Shown: positions 16,987 through 25,720 of the stretch, one piece after another
Layout of the letters: each line of letters starts with the position of its first letter
Numbering within the stretch: position 1 is the first letter of the stretch
NCBI GenBank assembly: GCA_963695645.1
Contig: CAVOHC010000017.1
Span: forward strand, 1-64,000
Direction: 5' to 3'
Length of the DNA stretch: 64,000 bases
From: DATBGO01 sp963695645
GTDB lineage: Bacteria > Actinomycetota > Actinomycetes > Streptosporangiales > Streptosporangiaceae
The notes under the pieces: generated by a model
Told to the model about the DNA's origin: nothing
Database searches by the model: none
Seen by the model: the letters and a program-made list of their open reading frames with translations, nothing else
Program-made: the position numbers and the translations under genes

Positions 16987-17937
16987 GTGAGAACGCACGT
17001 CGAATCCAATATCAGGCCTCAGCACCAGCGGCTCGCTGACCTGAAGCGCAGGACCGCGGAACTCGAACGCGAGCTTTCCGATGCCCGCATGTCGCTGGAC
17101 CGTGAGCTCTCGCACTCCGCAGGCCGCCGGGCAGCGGCCGGCCACCCGCCTCATGAGCGCACCGAGGTACTCGTCAACCATGGCCGGCGCAGTGCCTATC
17201 ACCCGCGCTTCTCGCGCGGACGCAAAGTCGCGATCGGAACGGCCGTCGTCGCGGTGCTCGGCAGCGTGCTGGCGCTGGTGCTGGCCGGTGGCGGAGCCTC
17301 GTGGCCGCCCAGTGTGGCGACAGTGCAGGGCGAAGTCGCCAAAGCTTGCCAGAATCCCGACGTGAAGTCCGAGCCCGGGCAGGTCAACTTCGCCTGCGCA
17401 ACTGCGACGCATCAGATCCTGTGGACATTCGCCCTGATCACGAGCGCCGATGACCCGAACTTCGCTGATGCAAGGACTGGCCGACTGGGCCTGGAGCCCA
17501 TCACGCCCGCGCAAGGCGGCGAAGTCGCTTGGTCCTTGAACCTCCATCATCCGTACAGCCCGGCTGATCCGATCGACAGCCTGGAGGTGGCGGCGCGGGC
17601 TATCAACAACATAATCGGCGGCGCCACTGTGACCGGTGCCGATGGTCGCCCGGTTGTTCAGCAGGGTCTCGAGGGCTACGCGGCGAATTGTGTCCGGTAC
17701 ACAGGATCAGGAGCGCTGCTTTCGCGGGTCGGCTTTCCGAGCCTGTGCGCTCGGCCCGTGAGCAATCCGGCGGGGCAAGCTGCACTGGTAGCCGACGTCT
17801 ACCAGAAGTGGCGCGTCGGTGCGACCCCCAGGGCCGCGCAGGACGCAGCCGTGCTGTTTGAGAACGCGAACAATCCCGGCGACCCGCGCGTCCAGGTCAT
17901 CCTCAGGCAGCTGCAGGCTTCGAGACTGGCGGCCTGA
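16987..17937 (+). CDS. Membrane-anchored coiled-coil protein, unknown function
   Basis: A 316-residue protein not recognised as any family. Residues 1-50 form a coiled coil (QRLADLKRRTAELERELSDA). One transmembrane helix follows at about 78-98 (KVAIGTAVVAVLGSVLALVL). The remaining 220 residues should be outside the cell and contain four Cys, probably forming disulfides. GTG 16987 is chosen because GAGGTGGG precedes it. It lies 68 bp upstream of a secreted peptidoglycan hydrolase in the same direction, so it probably belongs to that cell-wall gene set. GC content and codon use are lower than in neighbours, which hints at acquisition by transfer. Confidence 0.7.
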   Translation: MRTHVESNIRPQHQRLADLKRRTAELERELSDARMSLDRELSHSAGRRAAAGHPPHERTEVLVNHGRRSAYHPRFSRGRKVAIGTAVVAVLGSVLALVLAGGGASWPPSVATVQGEVAKACQNPDVKSEPGQVNFACATATHQILWTFALITSADDPNFADARTGRLGLEPITPAQGGEVAWSLNLHHPYSPADPIDSLEVAARAINNIIGGATVTGADGRPVVQQGLEGYAANCVRYTGSGALLSRVGFPSLCARPVSNPAGQAALVADVYQKWRVGATPRAAQDAAVLFENANNPGDPRVQVILRQLQASRLAA

Positions 17938-18005
17938 TCTCAACGCGTACCCGCAAATCTGCCCTGGTACCAAGTCCATCGTGTATTTCAGGAAAGAGTG
18001 AGCTC

Positions 18006-20546
18006 ATGCATTCCGCTGGCAAGCCCCGGTGGCAGCAGATGACTGCGCTCGTGAGTCTTAGCGCGGGCGGAGTGGTGACAGGATTCTCCTTTGTCCCAGC
18101 ACCGGCCGCTGATCTAGCATCGCCAACTGGCATGCCGATCCGCCTGATGGCCCTGGCGCAATCGGCCCGGCTCGCACCCGCGGGTGATGCGGCGCTGCGC
18201 TCAGCCATAGTCAATGTCGCCAATTACTACCTCCGGATGGCCGCGGGCAGGACGCCCGCCGAGATCGAGGCAATGATCTGGCAGCACGACAGCATAGATG
18301 GTGTCGACCACGGCGAATCCTGTGCAGCCTTTGCCAGTCTGACATTGGAGCTGGCTGCCCAGGTAGTTGGCCAGCAGAGCTGGGTGACCGGGGGTACCAG
18401 CTACCCGTGGCCGCTCCACAAGTGGGCCGATGTTCGTGTTGACCCGAATCCGGCATCACTGGGTATCATCTCGGTCCGCCAGGATGCGGAGGCACATCAC
18501 CGCTGGCACCCGCTGGGCGACCGCTACGAACCGCTACCAGGCGACTGGGTGCTTTTTAATGGTCATGTGGAAGTCGTCACGAAATATGCCGGCGGAGTCC
18601 TGCGCACCGTAGGCGGTGATTCCCTGCCGAATCTATCGGTCAACGCCCATGCAATTCCTGATCCGCTTGCTGCCCAGGGCGTGGTTGGATTCGTCAACAA
18701 TGGTGATCTTTCCGGTACCGCGCACAAGACTGCGCGCCCAGACATGCAGCACATCGCGGGCAGCAGTGGCCGCCCGATAGCGGCTGGGCACGTCGCGGGC
18801 GGCCATCGTGGCCGAGAGCAGGGGGCCCAGGGACTGGCGGAGGTACCCGGCACTGCCGCCGCCGGCTCTCCCCAGCGGGTACCCGCCCGACCACGCACGC
18901 GAGATTCCGGGCGTCCGGCGCATCAGGCCAGCCCTCGCCAGACGGCCAATGCGGCGGTGCCGGGCGCAGGCTTGCAAGTAGCAGCCGCTGTCGCAGCGCC
19001 GAAGTCCGCGACGCGGGGCGGGGCAGCCATCCCTGGGCTGTCCGTAGCTGCGCATCAGCTCGCAGCCCCCACGAAAGCACCGTCGGCCCCCTACCGCAGG
19101 CATCATCCGTCAACCGCGCTAACACCTGCCCATGACGGCGACGCTCGTCAGGCATTCATCAGCGCGGTCGCACCGGGCGCGGTTGCGGCACAGCGCAGGT
19201 ACGGTGTCCCCGCATCGGTGACGATTGCCCAAGCCATCGACGAATCTGGCTGGGGTCAGAGCAAGCTCGCCACCAACGATCACAACCTGTTCGGAATCAA
19301 GGGCACCGGACCTGCTGGCAGCGACTCGCAGCTGACGCAGGAGTACGACAACGGCTTGCCGGTGACGCGCACCGCCTCATTCCGCGTCTACCACACCTTC
19401 GGCGAGAGCATCGACGATCACGGCAGGCTCCTCGCGACCAGCGAGTACTACCGGCAGTCCATGGCTGACCGCCAGCATCCCGATGCGTTCGCGGCAACGC
19501 TGACGGGCGTCTACGCGACTGATCCGGACTACGGCGCGAAGCTCATCAGCCTCATGCGGCAATATGACTTGTACCGCTACGACGTTGCCGCGCCAGGCTC
19601 TCACGGTGGTGCGCCAGCCCCGCACGGTGCCGCGCCAGGCTCCCACGGTGCCGCGCCAGCCCCGCACGGTGCCGCGCCAGGCTCCCACGGCGGCGCGCCA
19701 GCCCCCGACGCCGTGGCGCCGGTCACTGAGACGCGCGCCGCTACGCCGGGCGCGGCAGCCATCCCTGGACTGCCACGCGCTGCTGGCTCGCCAGTAATGA
19801 CCCGGTCGCCGGTGCCCGCCGGCAGAGCAAGGTCAGCGGGCCGGCAGTCCGCCGCATGCCGGCGCCCGTCCAAGGCAACGCCCTCAACCCAGGCCGTTTC
19901 CGCCGAGCGGCTGCGGGCGCCGGTCACGGACATGCCGCGGCAGCCCGCAACTCACAAAGCTCGCGGGGCCCGTGGTGTCACTGGCCGGTATCAGCAGCGT
20001 ATTCCCCTTTCCGTGCAGAACGCCTTCATCTCGACAGCCAGGATGCCGCTCATCCGTGCGGAGCCCCTTTACCGGGACATCGCCAGCCACAGCGGTATCC
20101 CCTGGGAGCTTCTGGCTGCGTGCGACTGGATGCAGTGCGAGGCTCAGCCACGTTACTCACCGGTCCACGGTGAGAAGCTAGGCACCGCAAATCCCGACGG
20201 CACGGTCTACCGGACAAAGTCAGCGGCGCTCGAACGCTGCGCTGACGACCTGGCAGAGCTGGCCGAGGCGGTTTACCGGATCGACCTGACCGCGCAGCCG
20301 GATCTCTCCGTCCGCGACCTGGCCAACGTTTTCGCGGCTTTCCGCTGGGGCGGGCTGCTAAAACTGCACCGCACATCCGCGATGGAATTCCCGTACTCCG
20401 TTCAGGGCCTGACCGCCCGGCACCTAAGCATGCGCTGGCCTAACATAGCAGAGCTGAATGCACCGGATAAGCCCGGCAGTCGGTTCCGCATGCCCTTCGG
20501 GGCCGTTCCTCTCGTGCTGGGCCTCAATTATCCGGCGACCGTCTGA
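18006..20546 (+). CDS. Secreted three-domain peptidoglycan hydrolase
   Basis: An 846-residue exported protein with a signal peptide (about 1-36). Domain 1 (about 60-235) looks like a CHAP/NlpC-type amidase: Cys106 in DHGESCAAFAS and His187 in LFNGHVEVVTKY. Domain 2 (about 378-526) is a GH73/FlgJ-like glucosaminidase: VPASVTIAQAIDESGWGQS with catalytic Glu413, NLFGIKG, and the family end YATDPDYGAKLISLM. A 14-residue repeat linker follows, then domain 3 (about 670-846) with a lysozyme-like opening (IPWELLAACDWMQCEA). Long Pro/Ala/Gly linkers separate the domains. It should cut both peptide and glycan parts of the wall. The two flanking genes run the same way and are also membrane or secreted proteins. 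Confidence 0.82.
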   Translation: MHSAGKPRWQQMTALVSLSAGGVVTGFSFVPAPAADLASPTGMPIRLMALAQSARLAPAGDAALRSAIVNVANYYLRMAAGRTPAEIEAMIWQHDSIDGVDHGESCAAFASLTLELAAQVVGQQSWVTGGTSYPWPLHKWADVRVDPNPASLGIISVRQDAEAHHRWHPLGDRYEPLPGDWVLFNGHVEVVTKYAGGVLRTVGGDSLPNLSVNAHAIPDPLAAQGVVGFVNNGDLSGTAHKTARPDMQHIAGSSGRPIAAGHVAGGHRGREQGAQGLAEVPGTAAAGSPQRVPARPRTRDSGRPAHQASPRQTANAAVPGAGLQVAAAVAAPKSATRGGAAIPGLSVAAHQLAAPTKAPSAPYRRHHPSTALTPAHDGDARQAFISAVAPGAVAAQRRYGVPASVTIAQAIDESGWGQSKLATNDHNLFGIKGTGPAGSDSQLTQEYDNGLPVTRTASFRVYHTFGESIDDHGRLLATSEYYRQSMADRQHPDAFAATLTGVYATDPDYGAKLISLMRQYDLYRYDVAAPGSHGGAPAPHGAAPGSHGAAPAPHGAAPGSHGGAPAPDAVAPVTETRAATPGAAAIPGLPRAAGSPVMTRSPVPAGRARSAGRQSAACRRPSKATPSTQAVSAERLRAPVTDMPRQPATHKARGARGVTGRYQQRIPLSVQNAFISTARMPLIRAEPLYRDIASHSGIPWELLAACDWMQCEAQPRYSPVHGEKLGTANPDGTVYRTKSAALERCADDLAELAEAVYRIDLTAQPDLSVRDLANVFAAFRWGGLLKLHRTSAMEFPYSVQGLTARHLSMRWPNIAELNAPDKPGSRFRMPFGAVPLVLGLNYPATV
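19590..19715 (+). repeat. 42-bp tandem repeat in hydrolase linker
   Basis: Three copies of a 42-bp unit encode APGSHGGAPAPHGA and close variants, forming a flexible linker after the glucosaminidase domain of the wall hydrolase. Confidence 0.8.
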
Positions 20547-20580
20547 TGGCCGTACCACGTACAGAAATAAGGTGGACTGC

Positions 20581-21522
20581 GTGATTCGCCTCTTGCTCTT
20601 CCTGTTGGGCACGCTCACCGCCAATAGACCGGCGCAGCCGGAAGCAGGCTGGTCCCGGACCGACGTTTCGCACAGCGCGACGGAAGCAGCAACGCCGGCC
20701 GATGCAGGCCGGCGTCGGCGCATTTCGCCCTCGGCCAAGAGGGCTTTTGCCATTTTTGCAGCGGCACTTATATTCCGCCGCGCGATTGCATCTGTAGCAT
20801 TGATGGCGCTTTCGGCTGCCCTGCACCTTGCGGGCATCAACGTCCAGCTGCCGACCATCAGGTTCGCCTGGCCGTGGCAAACGATCAGCACATCTACAGC
20901 TACCAGCACCGATCTGGGCCCGTGGGTGCTGCAGAAGATCGAGGGAATCGCCAAGCCAGCCCTCGGTGAGGCGAACTTTACTTTCTTTTTCACGCACAAG
21001 GTCTCTAAGAGTGTCGGCCCATGGCCTTGCTGGTATGCCAGTACCTTCTACGCCGCTGGCCACGCATCCGCCACCGTAGACCTCAATCCAGGCCCTGCCT
21101 GGTGGGCGCCGTCTGCAGGGCACTTCCGCCTGCACATCATTAGCCGCCCGGCCGGCGGCAAGCCTGGTCACCTGACGGTCCTGATGGTTCTCCCGCGACC
21201 GCAGCTCCCGCAGTCCGTTCACGACGTCACGATCGATAATATCCCGTCGAAACCGATTGACACGCAGCATAGCTGGACGTATCCGGGATTCGGCTGCGGC
21301 GTGATGCTGCGGCCACAGTTCTCGGAATCTGTGCTGTACTCCGAGGCACAGGAAATCGCATTTTATAAATCTCGGCATGCTTTCCAGGTCACCCGTCCGC
21401 TTATAACGGCGGCCGAGACTGAAGCAGCACAGACCATCAGAGACAACTTCATTCAGCCGACGGTGAATTCGCTGGGCTATATGCTGGACCGGTTCGCTAT
21501 CGGCTGGGCCCCGGCACCGTAG
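20581..21522 (+). CDS. Exported or membrane-anchored protein, DUF4230-like
   Basis: A 313-residue protein starting at GTG 20581, with AAGGTGG about 6 nt upstream. The longer frame back to 20458 overlaps the hydrolase gene. A hydrophobic segment around 60-82 (FAIFAAALIFRRAIASVALM) anchors or exports it. The rest resembles the DUF4230 layout: a strand-rich part with ATVDLNPGPAWW, a statement like LTVLMVLPRPQLPQSVHDVTID, and a final amphipathic helix with AAETEAAQTIRDNFIQPTVNSLGYM. That family has no known function. It is the third gene of the lower-GC wall-related group. Family assignment is tentative. Confidence 0.6.
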   Translation: MIRLLLFLLGTLTANRPAQPEAGWSRTDVSHSATEAATPADAGRRRRISPSAKRAFAIFAAALIFRRAIASVALMALSAALHLAGINVQLPTIRFAWPWQTISTSTATSTDLGPWVLQKIEGIAKPALGEANFTFFFTHKVSKSVGPWPCWYASTFYAAGHASATVDLNPGPAWWAPSAGHFRLHIISRPAGGKPGHLTVLMVLPRPQLPQSVHDVTIDNIPSKPIDTQHSWTYPGFGCGVMLRPQFSESVLYSEAQEIAFYKSRHAFQVTRPLITAAETEAAQTIRDNFIQPTVNSLGYMLDRFAIGWAPAP

Positions 21523-21852
21523 CAGCGGGGGCATGAGCGCCGCGGACGACGCCCTGGGTCACCCCGGCCGGGTTTCGGGCGAGCCCGGCCAGAGAACTGA
21601 GATCACCGGAGCCATCCGCCACCTTCCTTGCGGGCCCCATTCAGCACAGTCGGTGACGTTGTGCGGGCTGTGGGTATACGAACGGAGGGATAGCGGTCCG
21701 GCACGGCAGGGCGGCGGCGGTAGCTGAGGAGCGAGACCACGGGAATCTTGCACCGGCACGTGTAACCCGGGCCGCTCCGGGCAGCGTCCATAGGACATAT
21801 GCGGCTGTTACGAGGTCAGCACTCTTTTCTCACGGGCCATGGTGAGGTGTTC
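21523..21852. other. Intergenic before whiB
   Basis: 330 bp without a supported gene. Open frames here lack homology-like features. The GGTGAGG ribosome site of the whiB-type gene is at 21841-21847. No clear promoter boxes or terminator were recognised. Confidence 0.5.
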
Positions 21853-22125
21853 ATGCACGCAACTGACGTCCGCTCCGACTGGTGGTCGCTCGCCGCATGC
21901 CAATCGGCGGATCCGGAGATATTCTTCCCGATCTCCTCGCTGGGCTCTGGGCTGCATCAGGTGGCCCAGGCTAAGGCCGTGTGCGGGCGCTGCCAGGTGC
22001 GTCCGGAGTGCTTGTCGTATGCGATGGCCTCCCACCAGGTGCACGGAGTATGGGGCGGGACCAGCGAGGAAGAGCGGCAGCACCTGCGTGAGCGCGACCG
22101 GCTGCGGAAGACATCCGCAGCATGA
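21853..22125 (+). CDS. WhiB-family iron-sulphur regulator
   Basis: A 90-residue WhiB-like protein. Four conserved Cys at 16, 44, 47 and 53 (LAACQSADPE, AVCGRCQVRPEC) bind a redox- or NO-sensitive [4Fe-4S] cluster. The beta-turn motif GVWGGTSEEER follows, then a basic C-terminal tail (RERDRLRK) for DNA contact. These proteins work with SigA and are found only in Actinomycetota and their phages. The start ATG 21853 is supported by GGTGAGG 5 nt upstream; a longer frame from 21799 adds unrelated residues. Which Wbl subclass it belongs to cannot be fixed. Confidence 0.92.
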   Translation: MHATDVRSDWWSLAACQSADPEIFFPISSLGSGLHQVAQAKAVCGRCQVRPECLSYAMASHQVHGVWGGTSEEERQHLRERDRLRKTSAA

Positions 22126-22159
22126 TGCTGCGCTCGGTAACCAGGGCGGTGGCAGCCTG

Positions 22160-23056
22160 ATGGGTGCCGGAGAACGCGTTGCGGTGCTGGGCGCCGGGGG
22201 GACAATGGGCCTGCCGATGGCGCGCAATATTGCCAGGGCCGGGATGGCAGTGCGGGCCTGGAACCGGTCCAGGGTCAAGGCCGAGACCTTGTCGCGCGAC
22301 GGGGCGCTCATTGCCGACACGCCCGCCGAAGCAGCCGAGGGCGCTGGCATCGTACTGACGATGCTGGCAGACGGGGACGCCGTCACGGCGGCGATGGACG
22401 GCAGCCACGGCGCGCTGTCCGCCATGCCGGATTCGGCCATCTGGCTGCAGATGAGCACCATCGGCGAGGCAGCGACCGAGTGCTGCGCGCAGCTTGCGGC
22501 GCGGCGGCGGATGGGATTCGTGGACGCGCCAGTGCTCGGCACCAGGCAGCCGGCGGAGGACGGAAAGCTCGTCGTCCTGGCGTCAGGCCCGGTGGATCTC
22601 CGCCAGCGAGTCCAGCCCGTCTTCGATGCTGTGGGCCAGAAGACACTGTGGCTCGGGGATGCGGGCGCAGGCAGCCGCCTCAAGATAGTCACCAACAGCT
22701 GGGTTCTCGCTGTCGTGGAAACGGGTGCCGAGACGATCGCGCTGGCCGAGGGCCTCGGGCTGGACCCCGCCCTGCTGTTCGAAGCGCTGGCCGGCGGCCC
22801 GCTTGACCTCCCCTACCTGCAGATAAAGGGCAAAGCGATAGCTGAGCGTGACTTCAAGCCATCGTTCCAGCTGAAGCTCGCCGCCAAGGATGCTGGCCTG
22901 GTGCAGGAGTCGGCGGCCATGCATGGTCTCGACCTGCCGGTGCTTGCCGCGATCGGCCAGCGGCTGAGCCAGGGTGCCGAGCACCATGGCGCCAAGGACA
23001 TCAGCGCGACCTACCTGACCAGCGCCCCGGCGCGGACTGAGCACGTCGCGGACTGA
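22160..23056 (+). CDS. NAD(P)-dependent beta-hydroxyacid dehydrogenase
   Basis: A 298-residue protein of the 3-hydroxyisobutyrate dehydrogenase/GLYR family. The N-terminal Rossmann motif is VAVLGAGGTMGLPMARNIA, where GxGxxG is slightly altered (GAGGTMG). The substrate loop reads FVDAPVLGTRQPAEDG where FVDAPVSGG is typical, so the second glycine is lost. The catalytic Lys lies in GSRLKIVTNSW and the C-terminal motif KDAGLVQESA is clear. It oxidises short beta-hydroxyacids or reduces small semialdehydes; the substrate is not predictable. It starts 35 bp after whiB. The stop codon lies within a 16-bp tandem repeat. Confidence 0.88.
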   Translation: MGAGERVAVLGAGGTMGLPMARNIARAGMAVRAWNRSRVKAETLSRDGALIADTPAEAAEGAGIVLTMLADGDAVTAAMDGSHGALSAMPDSAIWLQMSTIGEAATECCAQLAARRRMGFVDAPVLGTRQPAEDGKLVVLASGPVDLRQRVQPVFDAVGQKTLWLGDAGAGSRLKIVTNSWVLAVVETGAETIALAEGLGLDPALLFEALAGGPLDLPYLQIKGKAIAERDFKPSFQLKLAAKDAGLVQESAAMHGLDLPVLAAIGQRLSQGAEHHGAKDISATYLTSAPARTEHVAD

Positions 23057-23069
23057 GCACGTCGCGGAC
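23031..23069 (+). repeat. 16-bp tandem repeat over a stop codon
   Basis: CGCGGACTGAGCACGT is repeated at 23031-23046 and 23047-23062, with a partial third copy. Because 16 is not a multiple of three, the TGA inside the unit is out of frame in the first copy and in frame in the second, where it ends the dehydrogenase gene. Confidence 0.8.
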
Positions 23070-23097
23070 ATGCCTAGGCCGCCTGCAGCGCGCGCCG

Positions 23098-24186
23098 TTA
23101 CGCCTGTTCCCCGTCCGTTGTGGCCGGGGCAGGTTCCGGGGCCGGTACTTTGGCCGGAGCCGGGGCTTGGGCCGGAGCCGGTGCTTTGGCCGGAGCCGGG
23201 GCTTGGGCCCGAGCCGGGGCTTGGGCCCGAGCCGGGGCTTGGGCCGCGGCTGGTGCCGGGTCCGGGTCCGGGGCCGGGGCCGGCGCCAGGATCGCCGCCG
23301 GCTTGGCGCGGGCCGGCAGGCTTGGCACCAGGCGCCTGGGCCGGAGGCTGCTCAACGCCGGGGCACGGGCTACCAGGATCACTCCGGTGACCAGCGTCCC
23401 AAGCCCGACCGCCTGGAGGGCGATCAGCCCGGGTGAAACGTGGATCACGTCGCCGAAGACAACGACGCCAAGCAAGATCCCGGCGACCGGCTCCGCGGCC
23501 GTGATGGCCGGGAGCGATGCATGCAGCGGCGCGGCGTTGAAGGAGCTCTCCATCAGCCACAAGGCGACCAGGCTCGTGGCCAGCAGGCAATAAGCCGGCC
23601 AGCTGGTCAGCGCCGGTAGGAGCGAGTGCCTGCTGACGGTCTGCACCGTCTGGCGGGTCAGCGCATCCGAAATCCCGAATATCAGGCCACTGGCGATGCC
23701 GGTCAGGAGGGCGCGATGCTGGCCCTCACGGTGCCACCCGGCACGAACCAGGCAGAGGGCGACGGCGCCGATCGCTGCGGCGGCCGGCCAGTAGGCGGCG
23801 GAGCCGAACCGCACTTCCTGGGTATTGATGGACCGCGATACCGACAACGCAGCGACGCCCGCGCTGAGCAGGACCGCGCCAATCAGCTCGGACTTCTGCG
23901 GCCGCTCGCCGCTCAGCGGCACGGCCACGATCAGGGCAAAGATCAATTCCGTGGCGAGCAGCGGCTCGGCGACCGACAGCGAAAGGTGGCCGATCGTCCA
24001 GGCGGACAGGATCTGGCCTGCCACCATGATGGCGATGCCAGCCAGCCAGCGGCGCTGATGTAGCAGCTCGGTGATCAGCCGCAGCCGCAGGAAATAAGAC
24101 TTCGGCGCCTGCTCGGCAGCATGCTGCTGGAGCACCAGGCCGACCCCGACAAGCATGGCCGCGATGAGGCCGATCGCGATGTTCAC
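23098..24186 (-). CDS. DMT/EamA-type membrane transporter
   Basis: A 362-residue membrane protein of the drug/metabolite transporter superfamily with about nine or ten helices (MNIAIGLIAAMLVGVGLVL, GIAIMVAGQILSAWTIGHL, LLATELIFALIVAVPLSGE, and others). The motif EPVAGILLGVVVFGD near the C-terminus is typical of EamA repeats, where the last helix pair faces the substrate. Substrates of such proteins vary and none can be assigned. The tail after SLPARAK is an unusual 70-residue Pro/Ala-rich cytoplasmic or external extension (QAPARA-type hexapeptides) made by a DNA tandem repeat. It ends 42 bp from a convergent dehydrogenase. Confidence 0.85.
   Translation of the reverse strand: MNIAIGLIAAMLVGVGLVLQQHAAEQAPKSYFLRLRLITELLHQRRWLAGIAIMVAGQILSAWTIGHLSLSVAEPLLATELIFALIVAVPLSGERPQKSELIGAVLLSAGVAALSVSRSINTQEVRFGSAAYWPAAAAIGAVALCLVRAGWHREGQHRALLTGIASGLIFGISDALTRQTVQTVSRHSLLPALTSWPAYCLLATSLVALWLMESSFNAAPLHASLPAITAAEPVAGILLGVVVFGDVIHVSPGLIALQAVGLGTLVTGVILVARAPALSSLRPRRLVPSLPARAKPAAILAPAPAPDPDPAPAAAQAPARAQAPARAQAPAPAKAPAPAQAPAPAKVPAPEPAPATTDGEQA
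23152..23241 (-). repeat. 18-bp tandem repeat at transporter C-terminus
   Basis: Five copies of GGCCGGAGCCGGGGCTTG-like units in a row. They encode six-residue steps such as QAPARA and KAPAPA in the DMT transporter tail. Confidence 0.85.
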
Positions 24187-24346
24187 TGACCCGCACCGCG
24201 GGCCTTCACAATGAGTGGCCAGCTGAGCATGATCACGCCTGGCGCGTCCTGGTGCCCGCGGCGGCGCGGCGATCCGCCACCGCGCCTCTATGGCAGGACC
24301 GGGGCCACTCAGGATGACAGCAGCGAACAGCCATGACCCACTCCTT

Positions 24347-24404
24347 CAGGTATGACGGCCTCATCTCTTGTCAAGCAGGTATGACGGCCTCATCTCTTGT
24401 CAAG
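24347..24404. repeat. Perfect 29-bp tandem duplication
   Basis: The 29-bp unit that starts CAGGTATGACGGCC and ends CTTGTCAAG is present at 24347-24375 and again at 24376-24404 with no mismatch. The identity means it is recent. It is not in a gene. Confidence 0.9.
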
Positions 24405-24942
24405 CATGACGCAGGTAAAACGCGCAGCGTGCCAGGAAAGGCTAACGGCACGCTAACGGTTGGTCATACGAGTCTTCGGGCTCGATGGTTGACGGCTCAG
24501 TGTCGGGCCGGCTCCAGCCGCCCGGGTTCGGCAGCCGCTTGGTTCAGCCTTGCCGGAGCCGCCTTGGTTCAGCGTTGCCGGAGCTGCCCAGGCTCGCCAA
24601 CATGGCCCGCAGGTGACGGATGCGGCTGCATCGGCGGTAGCGGCTGGTGCCCGACCGCACCCGGAATGCGCTGTCGCGGAGAAAGCCCGGAACAGCCGCA
24701 AGACCAGCTGGGCCGTCCGGCCGTCAGGTGAGCAGCTCGGGCCAGTGATCAAGGTGAGGCCGCGGCCATCGGCTCTCGCTGCCGGTACATCTGCGGTGGC
24801 TTGTCGCCCGCGGGCCACCCGCCATCGACCCGGATGCCTGGTCGGCGTAGTCGAGCGCGGCGACCTGGTCAGGCCGAGATTGCCGGCCTGCCTGCGACGT
24901 AGTGCGCAGATCAGGCATGACTTCCGCCCGTCCAGCCTTTAA

Positions 24943-24956
24943 CTTAGATATCTAAG
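24943..24956. promoter_or_regulatory. Palindrome CTTAGATATCTAAG, MarR-type operator candidate
   Basis: A perfect 14-bp palindrome. Its core TTAG-N4-CTAA has the shape of SlyA/MarR-family operators. It lies about 75 bp upstream of the GTG at 25030, in an AT-rich patch within GC-rich DNA. No MarR gene is in the window. Confidence 0.45.
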
Positions 24957-25029
24957 CATGCGATGTCAAGGGACAGTGGGTGGTGCGAGCGCTGGCTAGA
25001 GGCTTACACTCGCGCGGAGAGGTGATTCC

Positions 25030-25272
25030 GTGGATGATCTCGCCGACAAGTTCCTCGAACTGATTCACGATCTCGAAGAATTCAGGGATGCCATCACTCC
25101 TGAGCGCGCCCATGCCGAGTTCGACGAGATAACGCTGCAGGTCTTCTGGAAGAAATGGCCCGCCCTCTCGGGCTGGGCCGGCTCGCTCTGGCGGATGCTG
25201 TCTGAGGAACTGGCCGGGCCCGCCACCCCGCACCGCGATGCCGAGCTTGATGAGGTAGGCGGCAGTGACTGA
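25030..25272 (+). CDS. Small acidic protein, unknown function
   Basis: An 80-residue protein, not recognised. It is acidic and helical (DDLADKFLELIHDLEEFRDAI) with a Trp-rich centre (VFWKKWPALSGWAGSLWRML). GTG 25030 is preceded by GAGAGG at 7 nt. It comes 24 bp before a CBS-domain gene and may be cotranscribed with it, possibly under the palindrome at 24943-24956. Confidence 0.6.
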   Translation: MDDLADKFLELIHDLEEFRDAITPERAHAEFDEITLQVFWKKWPALSGWAGSLWRMLSEELAGPATPHRDAELDEVGGSD

Positions 25273-25296
25273 ACGCGATGGCCAGGGGCGACGGAC

Positions 25297-25683
25297 ATGA
25301 CTGTGCTACGGGACCTGATGACCACGCAGGTCGCGGTGACGACGCGGGACGCATCGGTGGCAGCGACGGCCGCCGACATGGTGCGGGCCAGCGTCGGCTC
25401 AGCGATCGTCATGCAGGGGTCGTTCCTCGCCGGAATCCTCACCGAGCGCGACGTGCTCAGGGCAGCCGCGTCCGGAGAGAACCTGTCCGCGTCAGCCGTA
25501 TCCGCGTGGATGACTCCGGATCCTCAGGCGGCCGGCCCGGACACCTCCGTCGAGGAAGCGGCCCAGATCATGCTGTTGCACGGGTTCCGCCATCTCCCGG
25601 TCGTGGACGGGCGCGCCGTCTGCGGCATTGTGAGCCTCCGGGACCTGTTCGCGGCCGGGATCCGCCGCCCGCTCACGCGCTGA
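25297..25683 (+). CDS. CBS-domain pair protein
   Basis: A 128-residue stand-alone Bateman module. Two CBS repeats are visible: residues 5-55 (LRDLMTTQVAVTTRDASVAA ... FLAGILTERDVL) and 70-122 (VSAWMTPDPQAAGPDTSVEE ... GRAVCGIVSLRDLF). Such proteins bind adenosyl nucleotides and sense energy or redox state, often acting on partner enzymes. GFRHLPVVDG is the typical last strand before the second loop. No fused effector domain is present. Neighbours are two small uncharacterised proteins, so the partner is unknown. Confidence 0.88.
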   Translation: MTVLRDLMTTQVAVTTRDASVAATAADMVRASVGSAIVMQGSFLAGILTERDVLRAAASGENLSASAVSAWMTPDPQAAGPDTSVEEAAQIMLLHGFRHLPVVDGRAVCGIVSLRDLFAAGIRRPLTR

Positions 25684-25720
25684 GCAGCCTGGCCGCCGCC
25701 GGCCCGGGTAGGGTCCAGCC

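Larger units (their letters stand above)
24187..25029. other. Large intergenic region
   Basis: 843 bp with no supported gene. Frames on both strands are low-complexity and lack ribosome sites or motifs. It contains a perfect 29-bp tandem duplication and, near the right end, a 14-bp palindrome; both are listed separately. TACACT at 25005-25010 is a possible -10 box for the gene at 25030, but no good -35 box was found. Confidence 0.5.

Noticed and set aside
24333..24942. Several plus and minus frames of 60-130 codons
   Set aside because: They cross the exact 29-bp duplication and low-complexity DNA and have no ribosome site or motif.
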